DNA of 64,000 nucleotides from Epiperipatus broadwayi (Eukaryota > Onychophora > Udeonychophora > Euonychophora > Peripatidae), in NCBI GenBank assembly GCA_028023455.1, contig JAQFVV010006544.1, forward strand, positions 188,001 to 252,000, written 5' to 3'. The notes under the pieces are model-generated. The model was not told the origin of the DNA. It saw only the letters and a program-made list of their open reading frames with translations, and ran no database searches. How positions within the stretch are numbered: position 1 is the first letter of the stretch; every line of letters starts with the position of its first letter. The translations under genes were made by a program, and so were the position numbers. This document shows positions 51,027 to 61,140 of the stretch, in pieces.

Positions 51027-51665
51027 AATCAATATAATATTAAAATAGATTTTCAAAACCATATCACACTTCAAAGAATTCTTACTTTTACCAAGTCTAA
51101 ACTGGAAATGTTAAAGAACAAAACTGAATCTATAAAATACCATGTGAATGTAGAAGGAAGTATATTGGTGACACCTGCCATCTTGTTGAACAGTAATTAA
51201 AAGAATACAAACTAATGATTAAAAACAGATGTTTCTACAATAGCAGAACACGTATGTTGTAATGACAATATGTTTAACTGTGAAAATACAAAAATATAGG
51301 ATAGAGAGAAAAAGATGCAAAGAAGAAACTTCAAGGAAGCTGCTCATATGACAATGGCAAATAATCCTATAAATCAGCCCAGGGAGCTCTTAAAAAAAAA
51401 TAAAACAAAAAAAATCAACCCTCATATATTATTATATGAAATCTCTACTATCTGTTGCCTTTGATAGAATACCTCAGTTGGTTAGTGTTTGACTTCAATT
51501 TGATATTCGAGAATCTAAAGGTGCACTAGTCAGGCCAGCAACACCTGAAGAAGAGTGGAGAATAATACTAAAATTAATAATACTACTTGAAACATTGTAT
51601 AATTACTAATTTGTGTTGTCTATTTGAGTGTTTTACTAATAAGTTATTTGTATGGAAAAGTTTAA

Positions 51666-52197
51666 ATAAAAAACATAACTAAATTTTTTCCCTGCTAAAC
51701 AGGAACATTTTTGATAATTAAGTTTTATTTTAAAATGCATTTACTTGATTTTTTTTTTTTCATTTCGATAAAATTTCACAAAAAATGGAAAAAGTAACTT
51801 TAGATTTACTATAACTTAAGTATTACAATAACACAATATTATCATTTTAAATAAATATATTAAACCCAGTGTCTATAGGATTCCAGAATGGGCAAAGATT
51901 ACAATCTTATCTATGAGACTATTTAGCAAAATAGCCAAATATAAAATTATTAACATACTACCAGATATATAACAATCAAATCCAAACAACAATTTATTTC
52001 ATAAAATTTTACTTTAAATCTGAAATCAATAAAATAGTAAGCAATAATTTCAAAACAAATATTAAATGTGACATAAACAAAAAGTAAAAGTTATTAATCT
52101 TTAAAAAGAATTCATTAAAATTAAATTATCCACCTGAAAATAAACTGAGGCATCAAATTCACATGACCACCACTTCTTATGCTTGTGTATAACTGTT
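51666..52197 (-). other. POLG intron, no recognisable content
   Basis: AT-rich intron between the Penelope-like copy and a foldback element. Nothing supported. Confidence 0.5.
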
Positions 52198-52682
52198 GTT
52201 AAAACAGGCAAAACTCACTATACGTATTGCCACACACAACAAGCTAGAGTAATCAATGGATGCCAGAAGGCTTGTGCATAAAATCCCCATCTAGTGCCTA
52301 CTCATCCAATATCCCCAGACTAATTTCTGGCTTGTGGCCTTTGTCAGTGAGGTACTGAAGTGAGTTCAGACCCATATGACTATATAAACTAATGGGCTTG
52401 GATTGAAGACATTAATGTGTTTTCAGTTTAAGACTCATAGTTTTGTAATTAAGTGGAGATAAAAGGTGGCTGCTGGAGAATTGCATTAGATTCAAGATCT
52501 AGGTGCAGTGCTCTCAGATCCAAGGCTCCTCACCGACGAAGGCCAAAAGCCAGAAATTAGTCTGGGGATATTGGATGAGTAGGCACTAGATGAGGATTTT
52601 ATACACAAGCCTTCTGGAATCCATTGATTACTCTAGCTTGCTATGTGTGGCAATACATATAGTGAGGTTTGCCTGTTTTAAC
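52198..52682. mobile_element. Foldback element, ACAGGCAAAACT family, 485 bp
   Basis: gttaaaacaggcaaaactca at the left mirrors agtgaggtttgcctgtttta-ac at the right, and the arms run inwards about 150-190 bp (atccccagactaatttctgg against ccagaaattagtctggggat). The element lies 130 bp from the first recognised POLG exon. The related element at 59662-60126 shares arm text such as aatcaatggatgc and atatccccagacta. Confidence 0.85.
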
Positions 52683-52813
52683 AATTGAATTATTGATAGT
52701 AATAATCATTTTAGTAAATTTTTATATCAGAACTTTGTCATAAAGTAATATCTTTACATAATTTATTATTAACATAAAAAAAATAGTAAAAATGAAAATT
52801 TAAAATAACCTAC

Positions 52814-52971
52814 AAAATACGTTTCTTGGCTTGTTTCCAGTATGATAAAGTTTTGCTAAGTTTCAGAGCTTGATCTGCTTGCATACCACAGTTAGACTTT
52901 AATGTTCCATCATCTAACTTGCTTAAAAAATGTTTAGCTAGTGGATTTCCTACTCTAAGATGATTACCATC
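52814..52971 (-). CDS. POLG: POLG exon: DGNHLRVGNP segment at start of polymerase region
   Basis: The acceptor is TTTTCTTAG before GAT, and the donor GTAGGT follows TT. The 158 bases read DGNHLRVGNPLAKHFL, then a lysine-rich SYWKQAKKRI end. This matches the conserved stretch of POLG that follows a K-D-G-N boundary and leads into the polymerase fingers and palm. The exon starts in phase 0 and ends after two bases of a codon, which the G of the next exon completes as Leu (I-L-S-Q-M). It is the most 5' exon I can assign to POLG by homology. The expected preceding exon, ending in a conserved F-F-K-L-P-H-K type stretch, was not found up to 64000. Confidence 0.93.
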
Positions 52972-54203
52972 CTAAGAAAACATGAAGAGAAAAAAAAAAC
53001 CCCACAAAAAGTTAAACTTTATAAAAATAAGATTTTTGACTATTTTAAATTTGTGAACTTTTAAAATTATTAACATTATATATATATATTCTAACCCAAT
53101 AAGAATAATAACCTCTTTTTATTCTGTAATTATTTATTAGTTTAGTTTGCACTAATTTTTCAGGTTGTTGTTAAGGCAACCAAAATAAAGCAACATATCC
53201 ATTAATTTTCCAATATGATCTAAAATACTTTTCATATAATACAATTGTACATTCAATTCTCTTAAGCCATGCCACGATTGTAATAACAACAATAATTGAT
53301 CACTTATTAATTTAAAGAATAATTATAATAATATTAATCTCAGGGTTCTTTGTTTCATGTAAGGAAATGCTCGGCGGTATTGTGTTGTCGCATATGACTG
53401 GCATTCTGGTCGGCTATAGGAAACATTTATTTTACTTAAATTCAATGTGTCTTCATCTCTCATATCAACTGCTATATTATTTAAAGAGATGATAATTCTA
53501 TTCAATAATGACGTATAATTTTGAATAACACAGCCCTTTTTTTCAGAATCTCAGTCAGAATAATAAAAAGACAAGGGTGCTTTTTGTGTCCTTCCATCAT
53601 CCATGACAACACAATCATATAACTAAGATTTATTACTTAGACAATTTAACTAAATGGGAATGGAATAATGTGCAACAAAATAAATACATTATAATTATTA
53701 CCTATGCGAATATTAAGCATATACCAATGCTATATCTGGGCAGGATAAGTAAATACACTGATTATAATAAACTTATGTTACCGTGTATACTTTGATCAAC
53801 ATCTGAAATCAATGGACATCATAGAATAAAAGTATAATAATTTTAATTTTAATAAAGGAACATTCAAAAATAGTTGGTAGCATACTATCTTAAACTAAAT
53901 AAAGTGGATGTGTTATTTAAGAATAATTAGGAATAAATTCCTTAATTAATACAGTATAAATTCGTTTCAAAACTTTAACAAGAAATATTTTGTTATAGCA
54001 TTTTTTCTTTTTTTTTTTAGTTACTTCTGATAATTTTCAATATTTATTTTACCCCTTAAATATCTAAATATTTTTTTTTTTTACGTATCTAACATACAAA
54101 ATTTCTACCTATAATTGTATGTAATAATTAAAACATATTTTATAGATTTTTTTCTTTCGTGTTAAATATCAACTTAACCTATAATAATTATATTAAAACA
54201 TAC
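52972..54203 (-). other. Intron upstream of the first recognised POLG exon
   Basis: A minus-strand frame at 53505-53323 ends SYATTQYRRAFPYMKQRTLR and has better amino-acid balance than the noise around it. It vaguely recalls the C-terminal end of some LINE ORFs, but I cannot assign it. Nothing else. Confidence 0.35.
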
Positions 54204-54253
54204 CTTTGTCATTACAAGGCTATTAAATATCACTTGACCATAAAGACTTTAAC
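54204..54253 (-). other. Candidate exon joining in frame to POLG (start of a short isoform?)
   Basis: Flanked by ACATAG and a strong donor, AAAG|GTATGT. Its last nine bases are ATG ACA AAG in phase 0, exactly the phase needed to continue into GAT GGT AAT of the exon at 52971, giving M-T-K-D-G-N. All frames upstream of that ATG contain stops or do not match POLG. It could be a first coding exon of a truncated transcript, or chance. Confidence 0.3.
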
Positions 54254-54328
54254 CTATGTGATATAACAAAAAAAATACATATCATTTATAACTTAGTTTT
54301 AAACAATCATTAATTAACAAGTGCATAC

Positions 54329-54418
54329 TCTCTCATTAGAAAATGTTTTTCTGTTGAGCAATTGAAGAGCTTTATCCAGTCGTATTTCACGAAGCAAGTT
54401 TAAAAACAATAAACGCAT
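54329..54418 (-). other. Candidate short exon or upstream ORF
   Basis: An ATG opens MRLLFLNLLREIRLDKALQL, then NRKTFSNER, up to donor GTATGC. The frame is balanced and amphipathic, unlike neighbouring noise. If spliced to 54253 the frame ends at TGA after VKVFMVK, which would make it an upstream ORF before the M-T-K-D-G-N start. I do not recognise the peptide. Confidence 0.3.
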
Positions 54419-54419
54419 G

Positions 54420-57400
54420 GTATTATTTCCTTTAAATAAAAGTTTTCTCTTATTTTGTGCGTTTAATAAATTAGGTAAAGAAAAATATAGCAGAATTGAA
54501 GATTAATTCTTACTTGAATTAAACTACTACAATTTTGGGATCCAAGAAAAAAATAGACTTCTAACATAGACGAATATTTGACTATAGACGATAAACATAC
54601 ACAATATATTTTTTTTTTATTGACGATACGTACCATTCATATTAGCTAGCTTACTTATGGACGAAAATGCGCAATTTTTCCGAGAGATTATTATGATAAT
54701 AACTGCAGCTGATTTACATGCATAGGAAGTTTTACTAACTCCAACTGATGTGTAATATAATATATCATTTATTTTTATCATTAAGTCACTAAGATATTTG
54801 GTTTTGTTCATACTTTAGGAATTATAAATTTTTTTTAACGGTAACTTCTCCGTAAGAATGCCCCTATATAACTCTTCCTATATTTACTCTGAGAAAGTTT
54901 ATATTTTTTTTATTTTTTTTTAAAAAATATACAGGTGCATAATTTAATCTTATTTATCATTATTATTATTTCCAGACAATTCTTGGTGAATAAAACATAT
55001 TTTAACGTATGTAACTACATTACTTGTAAAGGCAGACAATATTGAGAAAGAGCGCGAAAATGTTTCTAGTTGATTTTCCTTGGTTTCAAATATTTCTTTC
55101 AATTATTATTTTTTTTTTCTTTCTATACCAAGAAAATATCAATAAATGACATAAAGTTAATAAATAATTAATTTTTTCTTGGAAATCACTTCTTTTCCTT
55201 AATTTAGATATAATATAATTTTTCGTGACTCTTTTAGTTACATCTGTCATTTTTGAACTTTAGCGCGAGACAATAAATTTTTAAGTATAAAAGGTCTTTA
55301 AATAGGTAGATGGCACAGAAAATCAGGACGTCTTATCAAAAAATTTAGCCACGCATTATATTATTAAAATTTTACTTTGATTACATTTATTTCTGCAAAA
55401 TAAAATGAAAAAATTGAGTTACCAAATTTCAGCACTGTTCCTTCCTTGAAAACTAAAAGCAGACTATATTTTTTTTTTCAAAAAAAATGATCTTGACTTT
55501 AGCGACCTCTTCCAGAAAAATAATCATTTGATTATAACATAAACAAAAGAAAGGAAAAACCTATTACAATCATATAGTTTTAGTATTATTTAAATAGATT
55601 ACAAAGTGATTTGACAATAAAAAAAAAAATAAATACATTTAATTAATGATAATTATCAGTAATTTATAACTCATTTTCTACAAATGGAATTACCAGAAGT
55701 TATTGTTCTTTATGATAAGACACTCATCCACTCTCCCCTCTACCCATCCAAAATCAATTACTGTTTAGCTTTTATACCATATTAATTTGCTCTAATTATT
55801 AATATCTCAATTAAATTATTCATGTTCTCTCTTTAAAAATGACATTGAGTTATTAAATCTATTAGTTATTCACCCAAAACATGCCAAAGTGAGTGAATAG
55901 CATACTTTATTAATCAATTATTACTATTGTTATTTTATCTTTTTATTTCTTTAAAGAATAGCATTGTTTTCCTGCAGAAATAATGCCAAGTAAACCAAGT
56001 GTCAATAACACTAGGTTACAATATATATATATATATATATATAAATCTTTTTGAATATATTATGATCTTTTTAGTACAAACAAAAAAAAAACTGTCATTA
56101 AATATCATTCATTTTTACAAATTATAAATAGATTCACAGGATTGATGAACTTCATTGATGAATGATCAATATATATTACAGAATCCAAATATATATAAAT
56201 GAGCATTGCTTTTTAGAATATATACATATCTATATGTACATTAGCAAAGTTTTATTTGTATATATATATACATTGATCAAAGTCAGCTGATGATTAAATA
56301 TTTAAATGATGAAACTAATCAGAGTTATAGACCTTAATGCAATTTTTGCAAATTAATGGCTACTATTGATACTTTCCTTATAATTATATTGCAGAGGTTG
56401 CATTATATTATTTATCAACATATATAACTGTGTATATAATTAAATAATATAAATTTTTTCTTACTAATTTCCATATTATTAATCTCCAAGTAACTCATAT
56501 CTAGTGCAGCCAATCAGAATCCCAATATGAAAAAACAAACTAAATCCTCACAATATACATTTTACAAAACTAAATTACTAATTGTCAAGTGGATTAAGAT
56601 TGATAACATATATTCCATAAAGCAAGTAAATAGCAACAGCACTATATAAATAATCTAGAAATGTATAATCCATTTTGAAAGTTTGGTGTTGGTTTGTTCT
56701 TTTATAGTAGTATTCTGTACCAATGCTGAATTTGATATCAATTGTAAATTAACACTAGAGATCAGTGTTAAAAAACATGTTATTTGTTAACACATACTAG
56801 AGCAAAAAAAAAAAAACCCAATTCATTTCATAAATTCATATGTAAATTAGTATAATGAGATTTGTACTTGTCTCTATCTTAATTAATTTATATTCACATT
56901 ATTTATTTGCAAAATATACTTTCTCAAAATAGTTTGTATATTTCTGGTTTGCTTATACAGTGTTGATGCGATTATATTTACTGTATAGAATATGTATTTA
57001 CAATTTTAGCACAATTTAAAAACAGCCAGTTTTGCTTAGTTAAATATATGCAAGTATTGTGAATTTCTTTTGCGGTAATGTTGTTTACATTACTACATAA
57101 GAGATCATTACAATACCACTATTTGAAAATTGATAAAAAAAGCTTTTATGATTTGTTCGCATGAATATTAGTATATATAAAAAAAAAAACCTAACAAACA
57201 AAATAAACAATTTATTTCATAAATATATATACAATGAACTGTTGATCCATTATTTTTTAAGGGATCAAATAAATTAAGCAATATATACAATGGTCAAATA
57301 TTCAACATAAAAAATTATTTGTCCACAATGTTGTTATAGATATATACTTAATATAATAATCAATCTAAATAAAATTGAAGCAAACAACGAATTATATTTA

Positions 57401-57640
57401 CAATTATTTAATTATCAGCCTGGCTTTCATCTCTTATTGAGACCTTTACAAGATATAGTTTTATACATCACATGACCTATCAATTACATTTACTCCACCA
57501 ATTGGACATTATTATACCTTCAACAATACAATTAACATTATACATATAAATATATAAATAAATGACATATAATAAAAATGTATACAGTACTTAAAAAAAA
57601 AAAATATATAGAATTTTTTTTTAAAAACTATATAAATCAA
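54420..57640. other. Gene-poor stretch, possible promoter region near 54.6-55.3 kb
   Basis: 54600-55500 has scattered GCGC words (54670, 55052, 55264) unusual for this genome, a minus-strand 64-codon frame (54811-54617) ending near donor-like GTAAGC and GTACGT sites, and a plus-strand TATAAAAGG at 55286. Beyond 55.5 kb there is only AT-rich sequence with an (AT)n run at 56022-56042. No homology-based gene call. Confidence 0.3.
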
Positions 57641-57646
57641 TCATCA

Positions 57647-59304
57647 TCAACAATTATCAATCCACTGCAGAATTAAGGTCTCTCCAAGTTCAATCCATCT
57701 TTTCCTATCTTTAGCTTCTCTTCTCCACATCACCCCTGCACATGGTTTTATTTCATCCATCCATCTCACATGTGGTCTCTTTCTGGGTCTTTTACAATCT
57801 CTTGAAATCCAGTTTAAAATTTCAATTGTCCATCTATTATCATCTCTTCTAACAATATGTCCAGCCCAACTCCACTTCAGTCTTTTAATTTTTTCAATGA
57901 GGTCAGTAACACCTGTTTGTTCTCTTACCCATACATTGCATTTTCGATCTCTTCTTGTTACTCCCAACTTGCATTTCTCCATACTTCTTTGAGTGGTCTG
58001 AAGTCTCTGTATTGCTCTTCTATTAAGTGTCCAAGTGTCAGATCCATAAATAAGAACTGGTAAAATACATTTATTAAAAACCTACCTTTTCAAACACATA
58101 GGCATATTTCCTTTTAGTATCAAAAGTTATTTCTACCAAAAGCACTCCAAGTTTAATTCTATGATTAATTTCATCCATTATGTTTCCATCTGTATTAATA
58201 ATCTGACCAAGGTATTTGTAACTGTTAACTTCTCCTAATTCATCATAATCAATCTTTATTTTCATATTTTGAGAAAATCTATTAAACATTACTTTAGTCT
58301 TTTTAACATTTATCTTTAGTCCTACTTTCATCTAATAACTCCTGCAACATTTCCTATAGCTCTAAAGCATTATTTGCAAAAACAACTACATCATCTGCAA
58401 AATCTAAATGACTTAAATAATCTCCATTTACTTTCATTCCTTTAACTTCCCATTTTAATCTACAAAATACTTCTTGCAGCACTGCTGTAAAAAGTTTTGG
58501 AAATATGGAGTCACCCTGTCTTACACTCTTTTCAATGTTGATTTTCCTACTATCATGATGTAATCTAATTGTTGCTGTTGCATTTTTATAAATATTCTTT
58601 AAAATATGGCAATATCCTGGATCTACACCTTGATGATCCAATGCTTTAATCACTGAAGAAATGTTTATAGAATCAAATGCCTTTTCATAATCTACAAATC
58701 CTAAGCATAATGGCAACTCATACTCATTTGTCCTTTCTATAACTTCTCTCAATACCTGGATATGATCTACTGTATTAAAACCACTTTTAAATCCAACTTG
58801 CTCTCTTGGTTGGTGGAAAACCAGTGTTTTCTGTAGACGAGTTGTAATTATCTTAATAAAAATTTTGTATAAAACTGATAAAAGATTGATAGGTCTGTAA
58901 TTTCTAATATTTTCTTTATCACCTTTTTTAAATATTAATATTAATACTGCATTTTTCCAATCATCTGGTACATTTTTATCATTTAGACATTTGGTGTATA
59001 ACTTTGCTAAAAAAAATTCTATTTCTTCACCTGCTTCTTTTAATATATCAATTATAATTCCATCATTACCTGGAGCCTTCCCTTTCTTCATAAATTTAAT
59101 TGCATGTCTCACTTTCTCAATCAAAATTCTGGGCAATTCTGAAGATATAATAGTTATAGGAGGCACTTGTTCTTTATTACTATATAATTCTCGATAGAAG
59201 TCTTCTACATATTTCATGATGTCATCTCTCTTTTTAGTAATAATGCCATCTTTTTTTCTTTTTGCAGATATAAATTTCCTACCAATACCAAAATACCTAT
59301 ACAT
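57647..59304 (-). pseudogene. RTE-like LINE reverse transcriptase, best copy, broken
   Basis: The frame 59304-58354 (316 codons) shows the LINE RT order: KGKAPGNDGI, NYRPINLLSVLYKIF, EQVGFKSGFNTVDHI, GFVDYEKAFDSI, SVRQGDSIFPKLF and the catalytic box HLDFADDVVVFAN. The frame then breaks. 58331-58074 continues with LKINVKKTKVMF and YKYLGQII, and 57982-57647 with KRLKWSWAGHIVRRDDNRWT and RWIELGETLI, the C-terminal block typical of RTE-type elements. The apurinic endonuclease N-terminus is missing. Three more fragments lie at 1936, 10920 and 26680. Confidence 0.9.
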
Positions 59305-59468
59305 ATATTTTTATATACCTATGTGAATAAAAATTCTATCCCCCTCCCCTTTATAAACTCATTCACAATTCTATCATAATTTTTAAATCTTTCAATTATC
59401 TAATAATGCCCATTTTCCATTTAATTTTGCTGGACCATTAACTATATTTACACATCTATCCAAATTTT

Positions 59469-59660
59469 TCTGAATGTACATATCCTTTTCGATAATCTTT
59501 AACATGTTTTATAACTCTAATATTTTTCTCACACTCCATTTTTTGACCAGTATATACATTATTTAGATATTGATCATAAAATGGAGTGTGAGAAGAATAT
59601 TAGAGTTATAAAACATATTAAAGATTATCGAAAAAGAATATGATATGAACCTTTGTACAT
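59469..59660. repeat. Foldback within the LINE 5' region
   Basis: gataatctttaacatgtttt and cactccattttttga are mirrored by tcataaaatggagtg and aaacatattaaagattatcg about 100 bp on. The palindrome forms the left half of a larger inverted duplication of the LINE 5' segment. Confidence 0.75.
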
Positions 59661-59661
59661 T

Positions 59662-60126
59662 CACAGAGGCAAAACTCTCCATACAGTAGCACCATTCAGT
59701 GCAAACCAAAGTAATCAATGGATGCAGGAAGGTTTGTGCATAGGGATTCTAATGCCTACTGTTCATAGGGATTCTAATGCCTACTCATCAAATATCCCCA
59801 GACTAGTTTCTAGCTTATGGCTTTCATTAGTGAGAAGCACTGCACCTAGATCTTAGGATCTAATGCAACTCTCCAGCAGCCATCTTTTACTTTTTTAGCT
59901 TTGAGTCCAAAATGAAAACACAGTAATGTTTTCAAATTAAACTCATCAGCTTGTACAGTTGTATAGATCTGAACTCAGTTCAGCATCTATACTTTTTGGA
60001 TCTTTGGTCCTATAATAATCATATCACCATAATCCTATTGGATTTTATGCACAAACCTTCCTGCATCCACTGATTACTCTGTTTTGCACTGAGTGGTGCT
60101 ACTGTATGGAGAGTTTTGCCTCTGTG
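59662..60126. mobile_element. Foldback element related to 52198-52682
   Basis: cacagaggcaaaactctcca at the left mirrors ggagagttttgcctctgtg at the right. Arm text overlaps the 52198 element (gtaatcaatggatgc, atatccccagacta). A 20-bp tandem duplication of atagggattctaatgcctac occurs near 59739-59779. It separates the two inverted LINE segments. Confidence 0.8.
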
Positions 60127-60177
60127 AAAAACAGATTGTGTAAGCTTAAAGAATGGTGAGCATGTAATGTTTGATGG

Positions 60178-60375
60178 TGAACTTTGTACATTCAGAAAAA
60201 TTTGGTTAGATGTGTAAATATAGTTAAAGGTCCAGAAAAATTAGGTGGAAAATGGGCATTATTAGAAAATTGGAAGATTTAAAAATTATGGCAGACTTGT
60301 GCATAGATTTATAAAAGGGGGGGCTAGAATATTTATTTATATAGCTATATAAAAGTACATGTATAGGTATTTATT
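60178..60375 (+). mobile_element. Inverted copy of the LINE 5' segment
   Basis: The complement of this stretch follows 59285-59480 closely: shared words include aatgcccattttccacctaa-like text, tataaatctatgc, and the tgtacattcagaaaaattt edge. It is in the opposite orientation to the main LINE copy. Confidence 0.7.
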
Positions 60376-60580
60376 TTTAAATTTTTTTATTATTATGTAT
60401 TTTTATTTTGTGTCATTTATTTATATGTTTATATAAATATTTGAAACCAGGCACTCTTCACAAACCTGGGAGCTTAATTGTAAGTATAGAGGATTTGAAC
60501 TCAGATTTTCAAGCACCCTTCAACTATCCATACTATCTCATACAACTGATACATATGATCACACACATGTAAAAAAGATT

Positions 60581-60641
60581 AATAATCACCAATATACGTA
60601 TTTCGTGCTAAAGCAGAACTCATCAGTTGGTCCGGACTATC
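60581..60641 (-). ncRNA. Type-I hammerhead ribozyme (left arm)
   Basis: On the minus strand: GATAGTC, CGG bulge, ACCAA, CTGATGA (60626-60620), stem-loop II GTTCT-GCTTT-AGCAC with one mismatch, GAAA (60604-60601), a very short helix III (TACGTATA), then TTGGT and GATTATT, which pair back to ACCAA and GATAGTC. All core bases of the hammerhead fold are present. Predicted cleavage follows the A at 60593. Short helix III and an internal loop in helix I are features of hammerheads described in Penelope-like elements (established knowledge). Confidence 0.82.
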
Positions 60642-60974
60642 ATCTCTCACACACATATATAATCAATGCTCAGTTTATATTAAGATAGCAAATCATCATA
60701 CTTTAATGGACAGGCTTCAATCCACTGCAACCATCAACTTTTCAGCCATCCATATCATTGAAAATCTGATGATGAAAACTCAAATCCCATGCTGATGCTA
60801 ATATTATTGCCATGCCCATGTTGTCCTGAAGTCACTCTGACCCCTCATGTATAGGACAGTATCCATTAAATACATATAAGAGGGATGGACAGGATACAAG
60901 CTTAATATGTAAATATTTGATGATTTGCTATCTTAATATAAACTGAGCATTGATTATATATATGTGTGAGAGAT

Positions 60975-61035
60975 GATAGTCTGGACCAACTGATGAGTGC
61001 TGGTTTAGCACGAAATAAGTATATTGGTGATTATT
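60975..61035 (+). ncRNA. Type-I hammerhead ribozyme (right arm)
   Basis: GATAGTC (60975-60981), TGG bulge, ACCAA (60985-60989), CTGATGA (60990-60996), a perfect five-pair stem II GTGCT-GGTTT-AGCAC (60997-61011), GAAA (61012-61015), helix III of about two pairs in TAAGTATA (61016-61023), then TTGGT and GATTATT (61024-61035). Helix I makes 12 pairs (two G-U) around the bulge. The conserved core is complete. Predicted cleavage follows A61023 (an AUA site, fitting the NUH rule). This is the best of three copies in the window. Confidence 0.9.
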
Positions 61036-61140
61036 AATCTTTTCTACATGTGTGTGGTCATATGTATCAGTTGTATGAGATAGTGTAGATAGTTGAAGGG
61101 TGCTTGAAAATCTGAGTTCAAATCCTCTATACTTATATGT

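Larger units (their letters stand above)
48183..51665 (+). mobile_element. Penelope-like retroelement, plus copy, interrupted twice
   Basis: A broken single reading frame in PLE order: an N-terminal region (48185-48663), TTILPADKGNNSTVLM (about 48752-48800), HLYGPPKIHK (48967-48999), QLRPIVSFRNSSYQNLSRFL (49050), SFDVKSLFINVSYDEALSI (49220-49278), then after a hAT insertion VRKRLYDDNNLQT (49776), and CYVDDTFVV with the YVDD catalytic box at 50024-50035. After a second insertion comes KIPCECRRKYIGDTC (51131-51178), the start of the GIY-YIG endonuclease, and later NCENTKI. Multiple stops and frameshifts. The tail carries acacctgaagaagagtgg near 51541. Confidence 0.9.
1..52971 (-). other. POLG: POLG gene, polymerase half (nine exons, partial)
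   Basis: This is the gene extent for the catalytic subunit of mitochondrial DNA polymerase gamma, the family A enzyme that replicates mtDNA in the matrix. Exons in transcript order are 52971-52814, 43013-42960, 42842-42725, 32474-32339, 25745-25639, 22101-21962, 12407-12297, 3945-3831 and 221-1. Every intron is GT-AG, and phases agree at each junction. Motif A ([11 protein letters not shown]), motif B (REQAK joined to [11 protein letters not shown]) and motif C (HDEVRY) are all seen, so the catalytic core looks intact. The segment corresponds roughly to residues 770-1150 of the 1239-residue human protein (family knowledge). No exonuclease domain is found; upstream exons lie beyond 64000 or are absent. 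A conserved stretch of about 20 residues between exons 12407-12297 and 3945-3831 was not found. Confidence 0.95.
60470..61140. mobile_element. Foldback element with a hammerhead ribozyme in each arm
   Basis: Arms of about 210 bp mirror one another: gaggatttgaactcagattt (60490) with aaatctgagttcaaatcctc (61106), aactgatacatatgatcaca with its complement near 61052, and the ribozymes themselves. The middle (60700-60920) is unique. The outer arm text contains GAGTTCAAATCC, a good B box, with atcagttgtatgag about 45 bases before it. Ends are not sharply defined and no target duplication was resolved. Confidence 0.8.

Noticed and set aside
50535-51200. Matching open frames on opposite strands with identical peptides
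   Set aside because: They are the two arms of one inverted repeat, not two genes.
59930-59960. CTGATGAG on the minus strand
   Set aside because: No stem II hairpin followed by GAAA at the right distance; chance match to the hammerhead core.
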